Below the pieces are notes generated by a model, which was given only the letters and a program-made list of their open reading frames with translations, did not search any database and had not been told where the DNA came from. Of a DNA stretch of 64,000 nucleotides, positions 10,790-21,184 are shown one piece after another. Each line of letters starts with the position of its first letter. The first letter of the stretch is position 1. Source of the stretch: SAR86 cluster bacterium (GTDB taxonomy: Bacteria; Pseudomonadota; Gammaproteobacteria; Magnimaribacterales; AG-339-G14). The stretch spans positions 89,386 to 153,385 of the forward strand of contig JAOIHS010000002.1 in the NCBI GenBank assembly GCA_028135785.1. Direction: 5' to 3'. The translations under genes were made by a program, and so were the position numbers.

Positions 10790-11277
10790 ATCTTTCTATG
10801 ATAAATAGTTAGCCGGCAGTTAATTTGACTTTTTTCGTCAAAAAACTTTTCTTCACTTTTTATCTTCCATCTAGACCAATTAAAATCAGGAAAATAAGAG
10901 TCACCTTCAAATTCTTTTTCTATATGTGTTATGGCTAATTCATCTGCATCAGATTCAAATAATTTATATATTGAGGAGCCGCCGATAATAAAGATTTCTT
11001 CATTTAATTTTTTTATAAGATTTCTAGCTTCAATAAAACTATTTGTTATATCAATTCCTTTGAAAAAATATTTTTCATCACTTGTAAGAACTATATTTTT
11101 TCTATTTGGCAAAGGCCTACCTATAGATTCGAATGTTTTCCTTCCCATTAAAATATGATGACCTGAAGTCATAGCTTTAAATCTTTTTAAATCTTCAGGA
11201 ATATTCCAAGGCAGAGCATTATTTATACCAATGACATTATTTTTAGCTATCGCAGCAACTAAAGTGATTTTCATCAA
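10786..11277 (-). CDS. folA: dihydrofolate reductase
   Basis: [52 protein letters not shown]. Confidence 0.95.
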   Translation of the reverse strand: MMKITLVAAIAKNNVIGINNALPWNIPEDLKRFKAMTSGHHILMGRKTFESIGRPLPNRKNIVLTSDEKYFFKGIDITNSFIEARNLIKKLNEEIFIIGGSSIYKLFESDADELAITHIEKEFEGDSYFPDFNWSRWKIKSEEKFFDEKSQINCRLTIYHRKI

Positions 11278-12068
11278 ACTGCAATCGGAGCAGAAATGCC
11301 AGGATGAGATTCATAATTTATAATTTCAAAATCTTCAAACTTAAAATCAAATAAGTCCTTAATTTTTGGATTAATTTTTAATTCAGGAAGAGCTATAGTA
11401 TTTCGAGATAATTGAAGTTTAGCTTGTTCAAGATGATTGGTATAAAGATGAGCATCTCCTAAAGTATGAACAAACATGCCCGCTTTCAAATTACAAACTT
11501 GTGCGATCATATGTGTCAAGAGAGCATAAGAGGCAATATTGAAGGGGACGCCTAAAAATACATCAGCACTTCTTTGATAAAGCTGGCAAGAAAGTTCACC
11601 ATTAGCAACATAGAATTGGAAAAGAGAATGGCAGGGAGGCAATGCCATGTTATCTACTTCTGCCGGATTCCAAGCACTGACAATATGTCTTCTTGAATCA
11701 GGATTTAGATTAATACTATTTATTAAGTTTTGAATTTGATCTATAGACCCGTTATTACCATCGGGCCAAGATCTCCATTGAGCTCCATATACAGGACCAA
11801 GATCTCCATTTTCATCTGCCCATTCATCCCAAATAGAGACTCCATTTTCTTTTAGATATGAAATATTGGTAGAACCTTGCAAAAACCAAATTAATTCATG
11901 AATAATAGATTTTAAGTGCACTTTTTTTGTTGTTACTAGCGGAAAGCCTTCTGTGAGATCAAATTTCATTTGATGACCAAAAATACTTAAGGTTCCTGTT
12001 CCCGTTCTATCAGACTTTCTCTGACCTTCGGATAAAACCTTTTGCATTAAATCAAGATACTGTTTCAT
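11274..12068 (-). CDS. thyA: thymidylate synthase
   Basis: [32 protein letters not shown] active-site Cys; [18 protein letters not shown]. Confidence 0.97.
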   Translation of the reverse strand: MKQYLDLMQKVLSEGQRKSDRTGTGTLSIFGHQMKFDLTEGFPLVTTKKVHLKSIIHELIWFLQGSTNISYLKENGVSIWDEWADENGDLGPVYGAQWRSWPDGNNGSIDQIQNLINSINLNPDSRRHIVSAWNPAEVDNMALPPCHSLFQFYVANGELSCQLYQRSADVFLGVPFNIASYALLTHMIAQVCNLKAGMFVHTLGDAHLYTNHLEQAKLQLSRNTIALPELKINPKIKDLFDFKFEDFEIINYESHPGISAPIAV

Positions 12069-12855
12069 TTTTATTTCTATTACTTAAAGTTATTAAAAAT
12101 AGACCAACTAGGACCATAGGAATGGATAGCAATTGACCTCGTGTAATTATATCTAAAAAATCGAAGCCTATATGAGCATCTGGCATTCTAAAAGTTTCCG
12201 TGATGATTCTAAACACTCCATAGACTGCCAAAAATAATCCAGATAAAAACATTCTAGGTCTAGGCTTTCTAGAAAACCAGAATAAAATAATAAAAAGTAT
12301 TAATCCTTCAAAAAATGCTTGGTAGAGTTGAGAAGGGTGCCTATTCAATTGAAGAGGATCACTCCAAAATGTCATTCCCCAAGGCAGATCTGTAGGCCTA
12401 CCTAGCAATTCGCCACCCAGAAAATTCCCTATTCGAACACTACCTAAACCAATAGGAAATGCTAATGCTATGTGATCTGATAATTGAAAAAAATTTATAT
12501 TCAATTTCCTTGTAAACAAAAGGAATGATGTGAGAACCCCTATTAACCCGCCATGAAAGGAAAGACCTCCTTCCCAAACTTTAAAAACACTTAAAGGATC
12601 ATAAAAGATTTGATCAGTTCCATAAAAAAGCATGTATCCAAATCTGCCTCCAATTATTGCACCAAGTACTCCATAAAAAAGAAAGTCTTCAATATCATCC
12701 TTTGTAAATGGAGAGCTATTTGTAACTGTTTTTTTTGCATACCAATGAATGCCCAGAATTCCTGAAAGCCATGAAATACCATACCAATGGACAGGCCACC
12801 ATCCCAAAAAAGGAAAAGGTATATAAAAAGCTACTGGATCTATTAAGATGTTCAT
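12052..12855 (-). CDS. lgt: prolipoprotein diacylglyceryl transferase
   Basis: [51 protein letters not shown]. Confidence 0.95.
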   Translation of the reverse strand: MNILIDPVAFYIPFPFLGWWPVHWYGISWLSGILGIHWYAKKTVTNSSPFTKDDIEDFLFYGVLGAIIGGRFGYMLFYGTDQIFYDPLSVFKVWEGGLSFHGGLIGVLTSFLLFTRKLNINFFQLSDHIALAFPIGLGSVRIGNFLGGELLGRPTDLPWGMTFWSDPLQLNRHPSQLYQAFFEGLILFIILFWFSRKPRPRMFLSGLFLAVYGVFRIITETFRMPDAHIGFDFLDIITRGQLLSIPMVLVGLFLITLSNRNKNETVS

Positions 12856-13652
12856 ATAAAATTTTTAAGGAATATCCTTGCAGCGCCTATAATTACTAGT
12901 AAAGCAAATGCATACCTAAGAGTTTTATCTTCGGATTTAGAAGATAAGTTTGCTCCAACCTTAGCGAAATAAATACTAGTTAAGCCGACAATTAAAATAG
13001 CTGGCACATAAAGAGAACCGAACGCATAGGGTATATCTTCTTCAGTTTCTGGATAAACAAAAAAAGCAGTTATAGTCATAGTTAAGGCTATGAACCAACC
13101 AAGAGTTGAGGAATTTCCAATCGCTTTGTGCATAGTTGAACCTCTATACTTGAAGTAAGGAACCATAATAATACCTCCGCCAATCCCAACTATAGAAGCC
13201 AAAAAACCCATAGACGAAGACCCGATAGTTTTTTCAAACACAGAAGAATTAACACTCACCTTTTTGGGTTCAAAATTAAGAGCAAGTTGAAAGGCTACAG
13301 CTATTAGAAAGATTGATATTAATAAATTAACATTTTCAAATCCTATTTCTAGAGATGCAAACCTTCCGAGAATAGTCCCAATAATAATTCCAGGGATCAT
13401 AAATTTTATAATATTTAATTCGACATTTTTATTGCTGTTATGAACATAAGCGCCGGATGAAATTGCGAATACCATGGTTGCCCCGGAAGATCCAGTTGCC
13501 ATATACGGAATTATTTCAGGAGGAAAACCTAAGTGCTCAAAAAGAAAAATATAAGCTGGTACTAAAATAATTCCACTTCCAATTCCAAAAAAACCGGAAA
13601 GAAGACCGGAAAATATACCAAGAGTTATTAAAGGAAGAATTAGCTCAATCAT
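12852..13652 (-). CDS. TauE/SafE (TSUP) family permease
   Basis: SGFFGIGSGIILVPA and SIVGIGGGIIMVPY duplicated motif. Confidence 0.9.
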   Translation of the reverse strand: MIELILPLITLGIFSGLLSGFFGIGSGIILVPAYIFLFEHLGFPPEIIPYMATGSSGATMVFAISSGAYVHNSNKNVELNIIKFMIPGIIIGTILGRFASLEIGFENVNLLISIFLIAVAFQLALNFEPKKVSVNSSVFEKTIGSSSMGFLASIVGIGGGIIMVPYFKYRGSTMHKAIGNSSTLGWFIALTMTITAFFVYPETEEDIPYAFGSLYVPAILIVGLTSIYFAKVGANLSSKSEDKTLRYAFALLVIIGAARIFLKNFI

Positions 13653-13707
13653 GAATATGTCATTATCTCTTATCTATAAGCTCTGATAAACTTATGTTTT
13701 TCCAATT

Positions 13708-14463
13708 ATGTGTTTAATTTTGCTTGCTCAAAAGCCTACAGATGAATTCAAGTTTGTTATGGCATCAAATCGAGATGAATTCTATTCTCGAGCAACCACT
13801 CCTACACATTGGTGGCCAGATATAAAACATCTTCTAGCTGGTAAAGATCTTGAACAAGGTGGTACTTGGATGGGCGTGTCAAAGAGTGGAAAATTTGCTG
13901 CGGTAACTAATGTTAGAGATTTTTACGCTGACAATTATTTAGAAAAAAATTACTTATCTAGAGGAGACCTAGTTAAAGACTTTTTTATCTCTTCACAATC
14001 TCCAGAAGATTACTTAAGCGAACTTAATTATAATGATTATCTTGGATTTAATTTATGTCTTTATGATCGAGGTAAACTTTCTTTTTTTTCATCAAAAGGT
14101 AAGGAAAACTTAGAAAAAGAAAGTCTTTTCGTAATAGGAAATAAAAGAATTGGCGAAAAATCTAAAAAAATTAACTTGGCAAAAGAAGACTTCAAAAATA
14201 TTTTGAAAAAAAATTTTAAAAATACTGATCTTTTGAAATTAATGCAATCTCCAGAAGAGGAATATGAATTCAAAGAAAATACTCTCAAGTCCAATCATGG
14301 AAATGAATTTTCAGCTAGATTCATCAAATCAAAAATATATGGAACTAGATCTACAACAGTAATGACAATAAACAATGACAATATTGTTTCTATATCTGAG
14401 CAAGTTTATGAAAAAAGTGGATTGTATGGACCGATTACTAATTTTGAGTTTCAAATTAAATGA
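13708..14463 (+). CDS. NRDE (TANGO2-like) family protein
   Basis: MCLILLAQ...FVMASNRDEFYSRAT N-terminus. Confidence 0.88.
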   Translation: MCLILLAQKPTDEFKFVMASNRDEFYSRATTPTHWWPDIKHLLAGKDLEQGGTWMGVSKSGKFAAVTNVRDFYADNYLEKNYLSRGDLVKDFFISSQSPEDYLSELNYNDYLGFNLCLYDRGKLSFFSSKGKENLEKESLFVIGNKRIGEKSKKINLAKEDFKNILKKNFKNTDLLKLMQSPEEEYEFKENTLKSNHGNEFSARFIKSKIYGTRSTTVMTINNDNIVSISEQVYEKSGLYGPITNFEFQIK

Positions 14464-14933
14464 ACATGAAAATTAAAGAAGGTTATAGACCAAATGTAGC
14501 AATGGTTGTCATCAATAGTGAAAATAAAGTTTTAATTTGTAGAAGAAGAAATACTCAAACTTGGCAATTTCCTCAAGGAGGAATAGATGCTGATGAAGAT
14601 ATTAAGGAAGCAATGTATAGGGAATTATTTGAAGAAGTAGGACTTTCTAAACAAGACATAGAAGTTATTGGAGAGTCAAAAGCTACTATAACTTATGACA
14701 TACCCAAAACTTTAAGGTCATTAGTTTTAGGGGGTAAATTTAAAGGTCAAGATCAAAAATGGTTTCTTTTAAGAATTAAAAATGATGAATGTAATATAAA
14801 TTTGGAAAATGAAGCTTTACCTGAATTTGAAGAGTTTGAATGGGTTTCTTATTGGCGCCCCTTAGACAGAATAATAGACTTTAAAAAAGAAGCTTATCGC
14901 CGTGCTTTAATGGAGTTGAGGCACTTGCTATGA
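14460..14933 (+). CDS. rppH: RNA pyrophosphohydrolase (Nudix)
   Basis: GYRPNVAMVVIN...WQFPQGGID...AMYRELFEEVGL Nudix box. Confidence 0.93.
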   Translation: MNMKIKEGYRPNVAMVVINSENKVLICRRRNTQTWQFPQGGIDADEDIKEAMYRELFEEVGLSKQDIEVIGESKATITYDIPKTLRSLVLGGKFKGQDQKWFLLRIKNDECNINLENEALPEFEEFEWVSYWRPLDRIIDFKKEAYRRALMELRHLL

Positions 14934-15574
14934 AATTAGCTATATATGACTTGGACGATACATTACTTTGCGGAGACAGCGAGTTTAAATGGGCTCAATT
15001 TACTGTAAAAAAAGGCCTTATAGCTGAAGAAGTTTATATAAAAGCAATATCACAATTTGAAAAAGAATATAGAAGTGGAAATCTTGACTTTGAGGCTTAC
15101 TGTAAATTTTTAATTAACCCTCTTATTGGTAAACACATCGCAGAAGTTAAAAATCTTGTAAGAGAATTTATATCCGAATGCAAAGACCAATTAATTGATC
15201 AACTGACTTACGATCTATTGGCTAGACATAAAAAAGATGAGGTGATCATCGCTTCTGGCTCCTTGGATTTTATTGTTGAGGGGTTTTCAGAGATATTTTC
15301 GGTAAATAATACCTTAGGCTCTCCAGTAGAGTTAAATGAAGGATTGGTTACAGGAAATCTAGGAGGAACTCCTACTTTTGCGGAAGGTAAATTAACGGCA
15401 GTGACTAAATGGTGCCAAGAAAAAAATTATATTTTAAGTGATGCATACTTTTATACTGATTCCATTAATGATTTGCCTCTCGTAAAAGCATGTAAAAATA
15501 GTATTATTATTTCACCCGATAAAAAATTAAGAATTTTTGCTGAAAATAATTCTTTAGAAATTGTAGAAAGATAA
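14930..15574 (+). CDS. HAD-IB family hydrolase (phosphoserine phosphatase-like)
   Basis: YDLDDTLLCGDSE motif I, IIASGSLDF motif II, YTDSINDLPLV motif IV. Confidence 0.87.
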   Translation: MKLAIYDLDDTLLCGDSEFKWAQFTVKKGLIAEEVYIKAISQFEKEYRSGNLDFEAYCKFLINPLIGKHIAEVKNLVREFISECKDQLIDQLTYDLLARHKKDEVIIASGSLDFIVEGFSEIFSVNNTLGSPVELNEGLVTGNLGGTPTFAEGKLTAVTKWCQEKNYILSDAYFYTDSINDLPLVKACKNSIIISPDKKLRIFAENNSLEIVER

Positions 15575-15582
15575 AATTTAAA

Positions 15583-16800
15583 ATGATGAAATTAAGTAAA
15601 TCAGAACTACAAAAAAAATATAAAGCTTTTCAAAAGTTAAGATTGAATTTAGATTTAACTAGAGGCAAACCTTCCGAAGAGCAATTGAACCTTTCTAATT
15701 CAATGCTGACAAATTTATCTATAGCAAGAAGCTATAAATCAAATGGAATTGATATTCGAAACTACGGAGAAATTGATGGGCTTCCAGAAGCAAAAAAATT
15801 GGGAGCTGCCTTTCTAGGCATTAAACAATCAAATGTAATCGTGAATGGAACAAGCAGTTTAAATTTAATATCTGCGATGATGCAGACATTATTTTTTAGG
15901 GGAAATAGAGATTTGCCTTGGAAAGAAAGAAAAAAAGTATCTATTATTTGCCCAGTTCCAGGATTTGATCGTCATTTTTCTCTTTGCGAAGAAATGGGAA
16001 TTAATATGATCAATGTTCCTCTTACAGGCAATGGTCCTGATATGGACAAAGTTGAAGCTATTGTCAAAAAAGATAAATCCGTGAGAGGCATAATCTGCGT
16101 TCCAAAAAATTCAAACCCTACAGGAGAAACGTATTCAGGAGACGTCGTAAAAAGATTGGCAAAATTGCCCAAGTTAGGAAATAAGGATTTTATGATTTTC
16201 TATGATAATGCGTATGCTGTTCATGATTTTTCAAAATCAAAAAAATTGGCAAATATATATAGACTTTGTGAAAAGTTTAAAACAGCAAATAATATTTCAC
16301 TATTTGCTAGTACTAGCAAAGTTACTTTCGCTGGATCGGGAATAGCTTTTATGGGTGGTTCAGAAAAGACATTAAAAAACTTCTTATCTTTCTTTAGTAA
16401 AACCATAGTGGGCTCAGATAAGGTCAATCAAGCAAGACATATTAACTTTTTAAAAGACACGAAAGCTCTAAAAAAGCACATGGAAAATTTAGGCACATTA
16501 ATTAAACCAAAATTTGATATTGTTGAATCATACTTAGCGAAACTTCCAAAAGGGATAGCAGAATGGAGCAGGCCTAAAGGAGGATATTTTGTATCTTTCA
16601 ATGCTAAACCAGGAAAAGCTTCTAAGATTTATAAACTTTGTTTTGAAGCAGGGCTCAAATTAACTCCGGTTGGAGCAACCTTTCCTTACGGAATAGATCC
16701 TGATGATCAAAATCTACGTTTATCACCCACCCAAGTAAAAAATTCAGATTTAAAGAAATCGATGGAAATTTTTATATTGGCAGTTCTTTTATCAGAATAA
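15583..16800 (+). CDS. PLP-dependent aminotransferase class I/II (MocR-type aspartate/alanine aminotransferase family)
   Basis: LDLTRGKPSEEQL; CPVPGFDRHFSL; CVPKNSNPTGETYS; ASTSKVTFAGSGIAFMG. Confidence 0.85.
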   Translation: MMKLSKSELQKKYKAFQKLRLNLDLTRGKPSEEQLNLSNSMLTNLSIARSYKSNGIDIRNYGEIDGLPEAKKLGAAFLGIKQSNVIVNGTSSLNLISAMMQTLFFRGNRDLPWKERKKVSIICPVPGFDRHFSLCEEMGINMINVPLTGNGPDMDKVEAIVKKDKSVRGIICVPKNSNPTGETYSGDVVKRLAKLPKLGNKDFMIFYDNAYAVHDFSKSKKLANIYRLCEKFKTANNISLFASTSKVTFAGSGIAFMGGSEKTLKNFLSFFSKTIVGSDKVNQARHINFLKDTKALKKHMENLGTLIKPKFDIVESYLAKLPKGIAEWSRPKGGYFVSFNAKPGKASKIYKLCFEAGLKLTPVGATFPYGIDPDDQNLRLSPTQVKNSDLKKSMEIFILAVLLSE

Positions 16801-16859
16801 AAAGGTAGATTAACCGACAATAAGTCGGTAACCTTACACTATTAAGATTTGGAGCAGTT

Positions 16860-17765
16860 ATGTTTAGAAAATTAGGAACACTAATAGCGGTTATGGGAAT
16901 AAGCGGCCTAGCTTTTGCTGGCGGCGGAGAATTGGCATTAAAAGAAGCGGCTAAATCAAAAATAGAGTCCGCTATTTCAAAAAAAATTACAAATACCGCG
17001 AAATCATATTTGCCAAGTATAGAGATTTCAGGAATAAATTTTGATGCTTCAGCTTCTCAATTTGAAATGTTTCTAGTTCAACCTCTGATTGATGATGAGT
17101 TAAATGGTAAAGCAGTTTTTTTTCAAGGAAGCCTTATTTCACAAGATCATCGCAATACTGCCAATCTTGGAATAGGTGCAAGAAAAATAGCGGATGACGG
17201 CAAACGAATTTTTGGAATAAATGCATTCTATGATCAAGAATTTAAATATGACCACAAAAGAGTTAGTCTTGGAGGAGAGTATCTAACAAGTGTAGGAGAC
17301 TTTAGAGTAAATAAATATTGGGCCATAAGTAATTCTTTAACTACTAGGCATGGAATTGAAACAGCTCTCGATGGCTATGATTTAGAGTTTTCTTTGCCTA
17401 TTCCTTTCATGCCAACAACCAGATATGCAGCAAAATTATTTAACTGGTCTGGTACAGGTTCAAACGTTGATATAGAAGGCGAAGTTCATTCAATAATTAT
17501 TAAAATGCCTTTTGGAACACACAATCTAATTTTAGAAGCTGGAAAAAAACATTTTGACGCTTCTTCAATTTTAGATGAAGAATTTTTTAGATTTTCCTAT
17601 TTAATAAACCTAGGAAGTGTAAAACCAAAGCCGATGAACTTATTCTCTGAGCAAGCATTTAATCTTACTGAAATAAAAGATCGTCGTTTTGAAAAGGTAA
17701 GACGAACAAATACTATCGTTAAAGAAACTGCAGCAAACAACCAAATAATAATTAGCGGGTACTAA
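16860..17765 (+). CDS. inverse autotransporter (intimin/invasin-type) beta-barrel domain protein without passenger
   Basis: Signal peptide; NLGIGARKIADDGKRIFGINAFYDQEFKYDHKRVSLGGEY typical of inverse autotransporter beta domains; ORF ends at 301 aa. Confidence 0.75.
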   Translation: MFRKLGTLIAVMGISGLAFAGGGELALKEAAKSKIESAISKKITNTAKSYLPSIEISGINFDASASQFEMFLVQPLIDDELNGKAVFFQGSLISQDHRNTANLGIGARKIADDGKRIFGINAFYDQEFKYDHKRVSLGGEYLTSVGDFRVNKYWAISNSLTTRHGIETALDGYDLEFSLPIPFMPTTRYAAKLFNWSGTGSNVDIEGEVHSIIIKMPFGTHNLILEAGKKHFDASSILDEEFFRFSYLINLGSVKPKPMNLFSEQAFNLTEIKDRRFEKVRRTNTIVKETAANNQIIISGY

Positions 17766-17767
17766 TC

Positions 17768-18709
17768 ATGAATAAATTAAAATTAATAATATTAACGACA
17801 ATTTTATCTTTATCGGCATCCATTGCCTCTGCACAAAGCTCTGAATCGTGCACTAAAAGCTCTGGTACTATCATAAAAATAGAAAATGGAGCAACAACCT
17901 ATCCTTTTAAAGTTTCAAGTGGTCTTAATACGGATGCATGCTCAGAGATTCCTGATAATTATCGTATTAACATATTTAAATTTGGGCTTTGTACAGCTAA
18001 TCCTATGACAGCAAATGACTTTTCTAGTTGTTCTTTATTGATTGATAGCGATACTGCGGTTACTCAAGTAATTTCAGGAGTAGGGGTAGGTAGCGCTTTA
18101 AACACTAATAAGACTATAGCTCCAGGTACCTACGGTTATTTGGTCACATTAATGACTAATAAATTAGAAATAGAACATACTCAAACATATAACGGAACTA
18201 TTTATGCTAAGCCTAACGGAGGCACAGAAACTTCTGGAGTTAAATGCTGGTCTCTTGCAGATTATGGCACTTCTTTTGGTAACTGGGGAACTGAATTCGA
18301 TGACAAAGGATCTCCAGATAACTCTGGCCTAACTTGTGGTGATGCAGATGCTACTCTTGTCAATCATGGATATACTAGTGAAACTTTTGACACCATGGGA
18401 CCTGGTGAAGGAGAAGGATCTTGGACGGCTGAAATTGATGAAGGTTTTCAACAGGAAGCTGGAACAATGAATGGCAAATTATTGCAAATTGATAATGCTA
18501 CTACAGCCACTTCTTATGCAGATGCAAAAAGAATGTTAATAGTACTAGATTTCACTACTGATAAAGTTGTCACCCCAAATAGTAAACTTGAACTAAAATT
18601 TAAATTAACTGACGCAGTAAGTGTTGATCATTCATTATCTGATAGCAAAATTTATGCAGTTAAATTGGGTGCAGACCCTATTCAAGTTGATTTTGTGGTC
18701 ACAAATTAA
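17768..18709 (+). CDS. secreted protein of unknown function
   Basis: Clear signal peptide (LIILTTILSLSASIASAQ), starts 3 nt after the barrel gene stop; followed by a terminator. Confidence 0.6.
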   Translation: MNKLKLIILTTILSLSASIASAQSSESCTKSSGTIIKIENGATTYPFKVSSGLNTDACSEIPDNYRINIFKFGLCTANPMTANDFSSCSLLIDSDTAVTQVISGVGVGSALNTNKTIAPGTYGYLVTLMTNKLEIEHTQTYNGTIYAKPNGGTETSGVKCWSLADYGTSFGNWGTEFDDKGSPDNSGLTCGDADATLVNHGYTSETFDTMGPGEGEGSWTAEIDEGFQQEAGTMNGKLLQIDNATTATSYADAKRMLIVLDFTTDKVVTPNSKLELKFKLTDAVSVDHSLSDSKIYAVKLGADPIQVDFVVTN

Positions 18710-18724
18710 AAAAGACTAATAACC

Positions 18725-18756
18725 AAAAAAGGCATTTTTATAAATGCCTTTTTTTG
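18725..18756 (+). terminator. intrinsic terminator after 17768-18709 (potentially bidirectional)
   Basis: AAAAAAGGCATTTTTATAAATGCCTTTTTTT: GGCATTT/AAATGCC stem with T tract. Confidence 0.85.
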
Positions 18757-18769
18757 TTTCAAGGATTAA

Positions 18770-19102
18770 TTAATTTCTAGCGCCCTGTAATATCTCGTAT
18801 GAATTATCCTTGTAAGGACCAAAATTATCCATGACATCCGGATGCGAGACAGGTTCGTTTGAACTATCAGCTAGAAGATTCTGTTGTGACACATAAGCCG
18901 TATAGAAAACGTCATCATTCTCTGCAAATACGTGATAAAACGGTTGCTCCTTCTTTGGTCGCATTTGAGCAGGAATGCTTTGATACCACTCTTCGGTATT
19001 ATTGAATTCTGGATCTACGTCGAAGATTACTCCTCTAAAATCTAAAAACTTATGTCTTATTACTTGCCCAATGGCAAAATTTGTTTCAATAATTTCATTC
19101 AT
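18770..19102 (-). CDS. hspQ: heat shock protein HspQ
   Basis: FAIGQVIRHKFLDFRGVIFDVDPEF; QPFYHVFAEND. Confidence 0.9.
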   Translation of the reverse strand: MNEIIETNFAIGQVIRHKFLDFRGVIFDVDPEFNNTEEWYQSIPAQMRPKKEQPFYHVFAENDDVFYTAYVSQQNLLADSSNEPVSHPDVMDNFGPYKDNSYEILQGARN

Positions 19103-19151
19103 TTTATATTCTCATCTTACACTATTATATTTGGTGTCACTTAAATAAAAT

Positions 19152-20207
19152 TCAAGGTTTATGAGGCTCACTTAAGTAATTTTTTGATTGCATTTCTATT
19201 AATCTACTAACGGTTCTTTTATATTTATCTATTAATTTAGGCATTGAATAAAGTTCTGGAAAATGAGTTTCCGACGAGACAATTACCTTAACTTTGCGGT
19301 CATAACATTCATCTATCAAACTTATAAATCTTCTAGCTTCATCATCAGATTTAATTATAGGAATATTTGAAATTAGAACATTGTGAAATTCACGAGCAAT
19401 TTCAATATAATCAGCAGAGCTTCTTGGCGAAGAGCATATTTCTTTAAAATCAAACCAAATTGTTCCTTCAGAGCTCCTTATTATGCTGATCTTCCTATCC
19501 AATATTTTGATAGACTTTTCATTATGTTCTGAAGCTTTAGACAATGTTTCATAAGCTTTAGACATATTTTTTTCTGCGTTAGTTCCTAGCGGCATAAAAA
19601 ATAGATCGGTTTGTTCCAAAGCTCTCAACCTATAGTCATTTTCAGAATCTAAAAAAAATATTTCACAGTTCTCTTCGATAGATTGAATTGCAGGTAGAAA
19701 TAATTTTCTCTGTAATCCATTGAGATAGAGATTTTTAGGCTCTATATTCGATGTTGTGACTAAACTTACCCCAGTGGCAAATAGTTCAGTCATAAATCTA
19801 CCTAAGAGCATTGCGTCTCCAATATCTTCAACAAAAAATTCATCAAAACAAAGTACTGAATATTTCTTAGAAAGACTTTTCACTATTTTTTTCACAGGAT
19901 CTTTTTGCTTATCTAAAGAGTGCAAGTCTCTATGCAAATTATTCATGAACCTATGAAAATGGAGACGTATTTTTCTTTCTGTTTTTAAGTGATCAAAAAA
20001 TAAATCCATGACAAACGTTTTACCTCTTCCCACTTCTCCATGAATATATAAACTCCTTGGTTTCTTATCTTTTTTTAAGAAACTAAAAAAGTTTGAAGAG
20101 GCATCCAATATTTCAACTCTTTCTTGAAGTCTTTCAATCAATGAAAGCTGGAATTCATCCAGCTTAATCTGCCCATTATTGACAGCTTTTAAGTATGTAT
20201 CTTTCAG
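19152..20207 (-). CDS. zapE: cell division ATPase ZapE (AFG1-like); start extended to a probable CTG
   Basis: LYIHGEVGRGKTFVMDLFFDHL Walker A, FDEFFVEDIGDAMLL; in-frame upstream codons give LKDTYLKAVNNGQIKLDEFQLS, resembling the ZapE N-terminus; ORF track begins at a TTG at 20141. Confidence 0.85.
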   Translation of the reverse strand: MKDTYLKAVNNGQIKLDEFQLSLIERLQERVEILDASSNFFSFLKKDKKPRSLYIHGEVGRGKTFVMDLFFDHLKTERKIRLHFHRFMNNLHRDLHSLDKQKDPVKKIVKSLSKKYSVLCFDEFFVEDIGDAMLLGRFMTELFATGVSLVTTSNIEPKNLYLNGLQRKLFLPAIQSIEENCEIFFLDSENDYRLRALEQTDLFFMPLGTNAEKNMSKAYETLSKASEHNEKSIKILDRKISIIRSSEGTIWFDFKEICSSPRSSADYIEIAREFHNVLISNIPIIKSDDEARRFISLIDECYDRKVKVIVSSETHFPELYSMPKLIDKYKRTVSRLIEMQSKNYLSEPHKP

Positions 20208-20491
20208 TTGATGCTTTTATGAACTGTTATCTCAGGAGCACCAGCCATAAATGGAGCTAGGGCCATTCCAAGAGTCTTGAAATGTTCAGTCTGCACATGA
20301 TTTGCATGAGCTTCTTCAGTTTTATACAACTCAATCATCATTATTGTTAAAGGATCTTCTGTTTCATGCATTTCATAATAAAAGCAATCTGCTTCATTAG
20401 CCGAAACTGCTTGAACCAGTTTCTCCATTGCTTCAATAAAATTATCTCTTTCTCCTTCTTTTATTTTTAATTTTGCTATAGCTCCAATCAT
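20204..20491 (-). CDS. antibiotic biosynthesis monooxygenase (ABM) domain protein
   Basis: IGAIAKLKIKEGERDNFIEAMEKLVQAVSANEADCFYYEMHE. Confidence 0.85.
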   Translation of the reverse strand: MIGAIAKLKIKEGERDNFIEAMEKLVQAVSANEADCFYYEMHETEDPLTIMMIELYKTEEAHANHVQTEHFKTLGMALAPFMAGAPEITVHKSIN

Positions 20492-20562
20492 TTTTATCCT
20501 CTTTTTTGTTATGATTATTGATTAAGGTTTTAGTATAACCATTTAATTCCAGAGGAGAAATC

Positions 20563-21177
20563 ATGATTAAAATATGGGGAACAGAAAATTCAAGAGCAAT
20601 GCGACCAATATGGACAGCTGAAGAAATGGGGCTGGATTACGAGCTAAATATGATGCCTTTTCCACCGAGAGTTTTTATGAAAGAGTACTTAGATATAAAT
20701 ATGTTGGGAACGATTCCATACATGATTGATGGGGATATAAAAATGACTGAGTCAGTTGCAATGTCTCAATATTTAGTAGAAAAACATGGACCAACTGCTT
20801 TAAGAGTAACGCCTGAAGAAAAAGATTATCCTACTTATTTAAATTGGCTTTACCATTCCGATGCAACTTTAACTTTTCCACAGACAGTTGTACTGAGATA
20901 TAAACTGCAAGAACCTGGCGTTGCTGATGCTGCAGTAGAAGGCTACAGCAGATGGTTTGTTTCAAGATTAAAACTTTTAGAGACAGCTCTGGAAGATAGA
21001 GAATACCTTTGCTCGGATAGATTTACCATTGCGGATATCTGCGTTAGTTATGCAATTAATTTGGCAGATTCCTTGGGGATTCATCAGGCTTTTAAACCTA
21101 ATATTAAAAGATGGACAGATTTGCTCTTTGAAAGAGATGCATTTAAGAAATCGAAGAGTTATAAGTTTGAAGAATAG
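20563..21177 (+). CDS. glutathione S-transferase family protein
   Basis: N-terminal thioredoxin-like segment (IKIWGTENSRAMRPIWTAEEMGL), GTIPYMIDGDIKMTESVAMSQYLVEKHG, C-terminal FTIADICVSYAINLA. Confidence 0.88.
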   Translation: MIKIWGTENSRAMRPIWTAEEMGLDYELNMMPFPPRVFMKEYLDINMLGTIPYMIDGDIKMTESVAMSQYLVEKHGPTALRVTPEEKDYPTYLNWLYHSDATLTFPQTVVLRYKLQEPGVADAAVEGYSRWFVSRLKLLETALEDREYLCSDRFTIADICVSYAINLADSLGIHQAFKPNIKRWTDLLFERDAFKKSKSYKFEE

Positions 21178-21184
21178 GTTAAAG

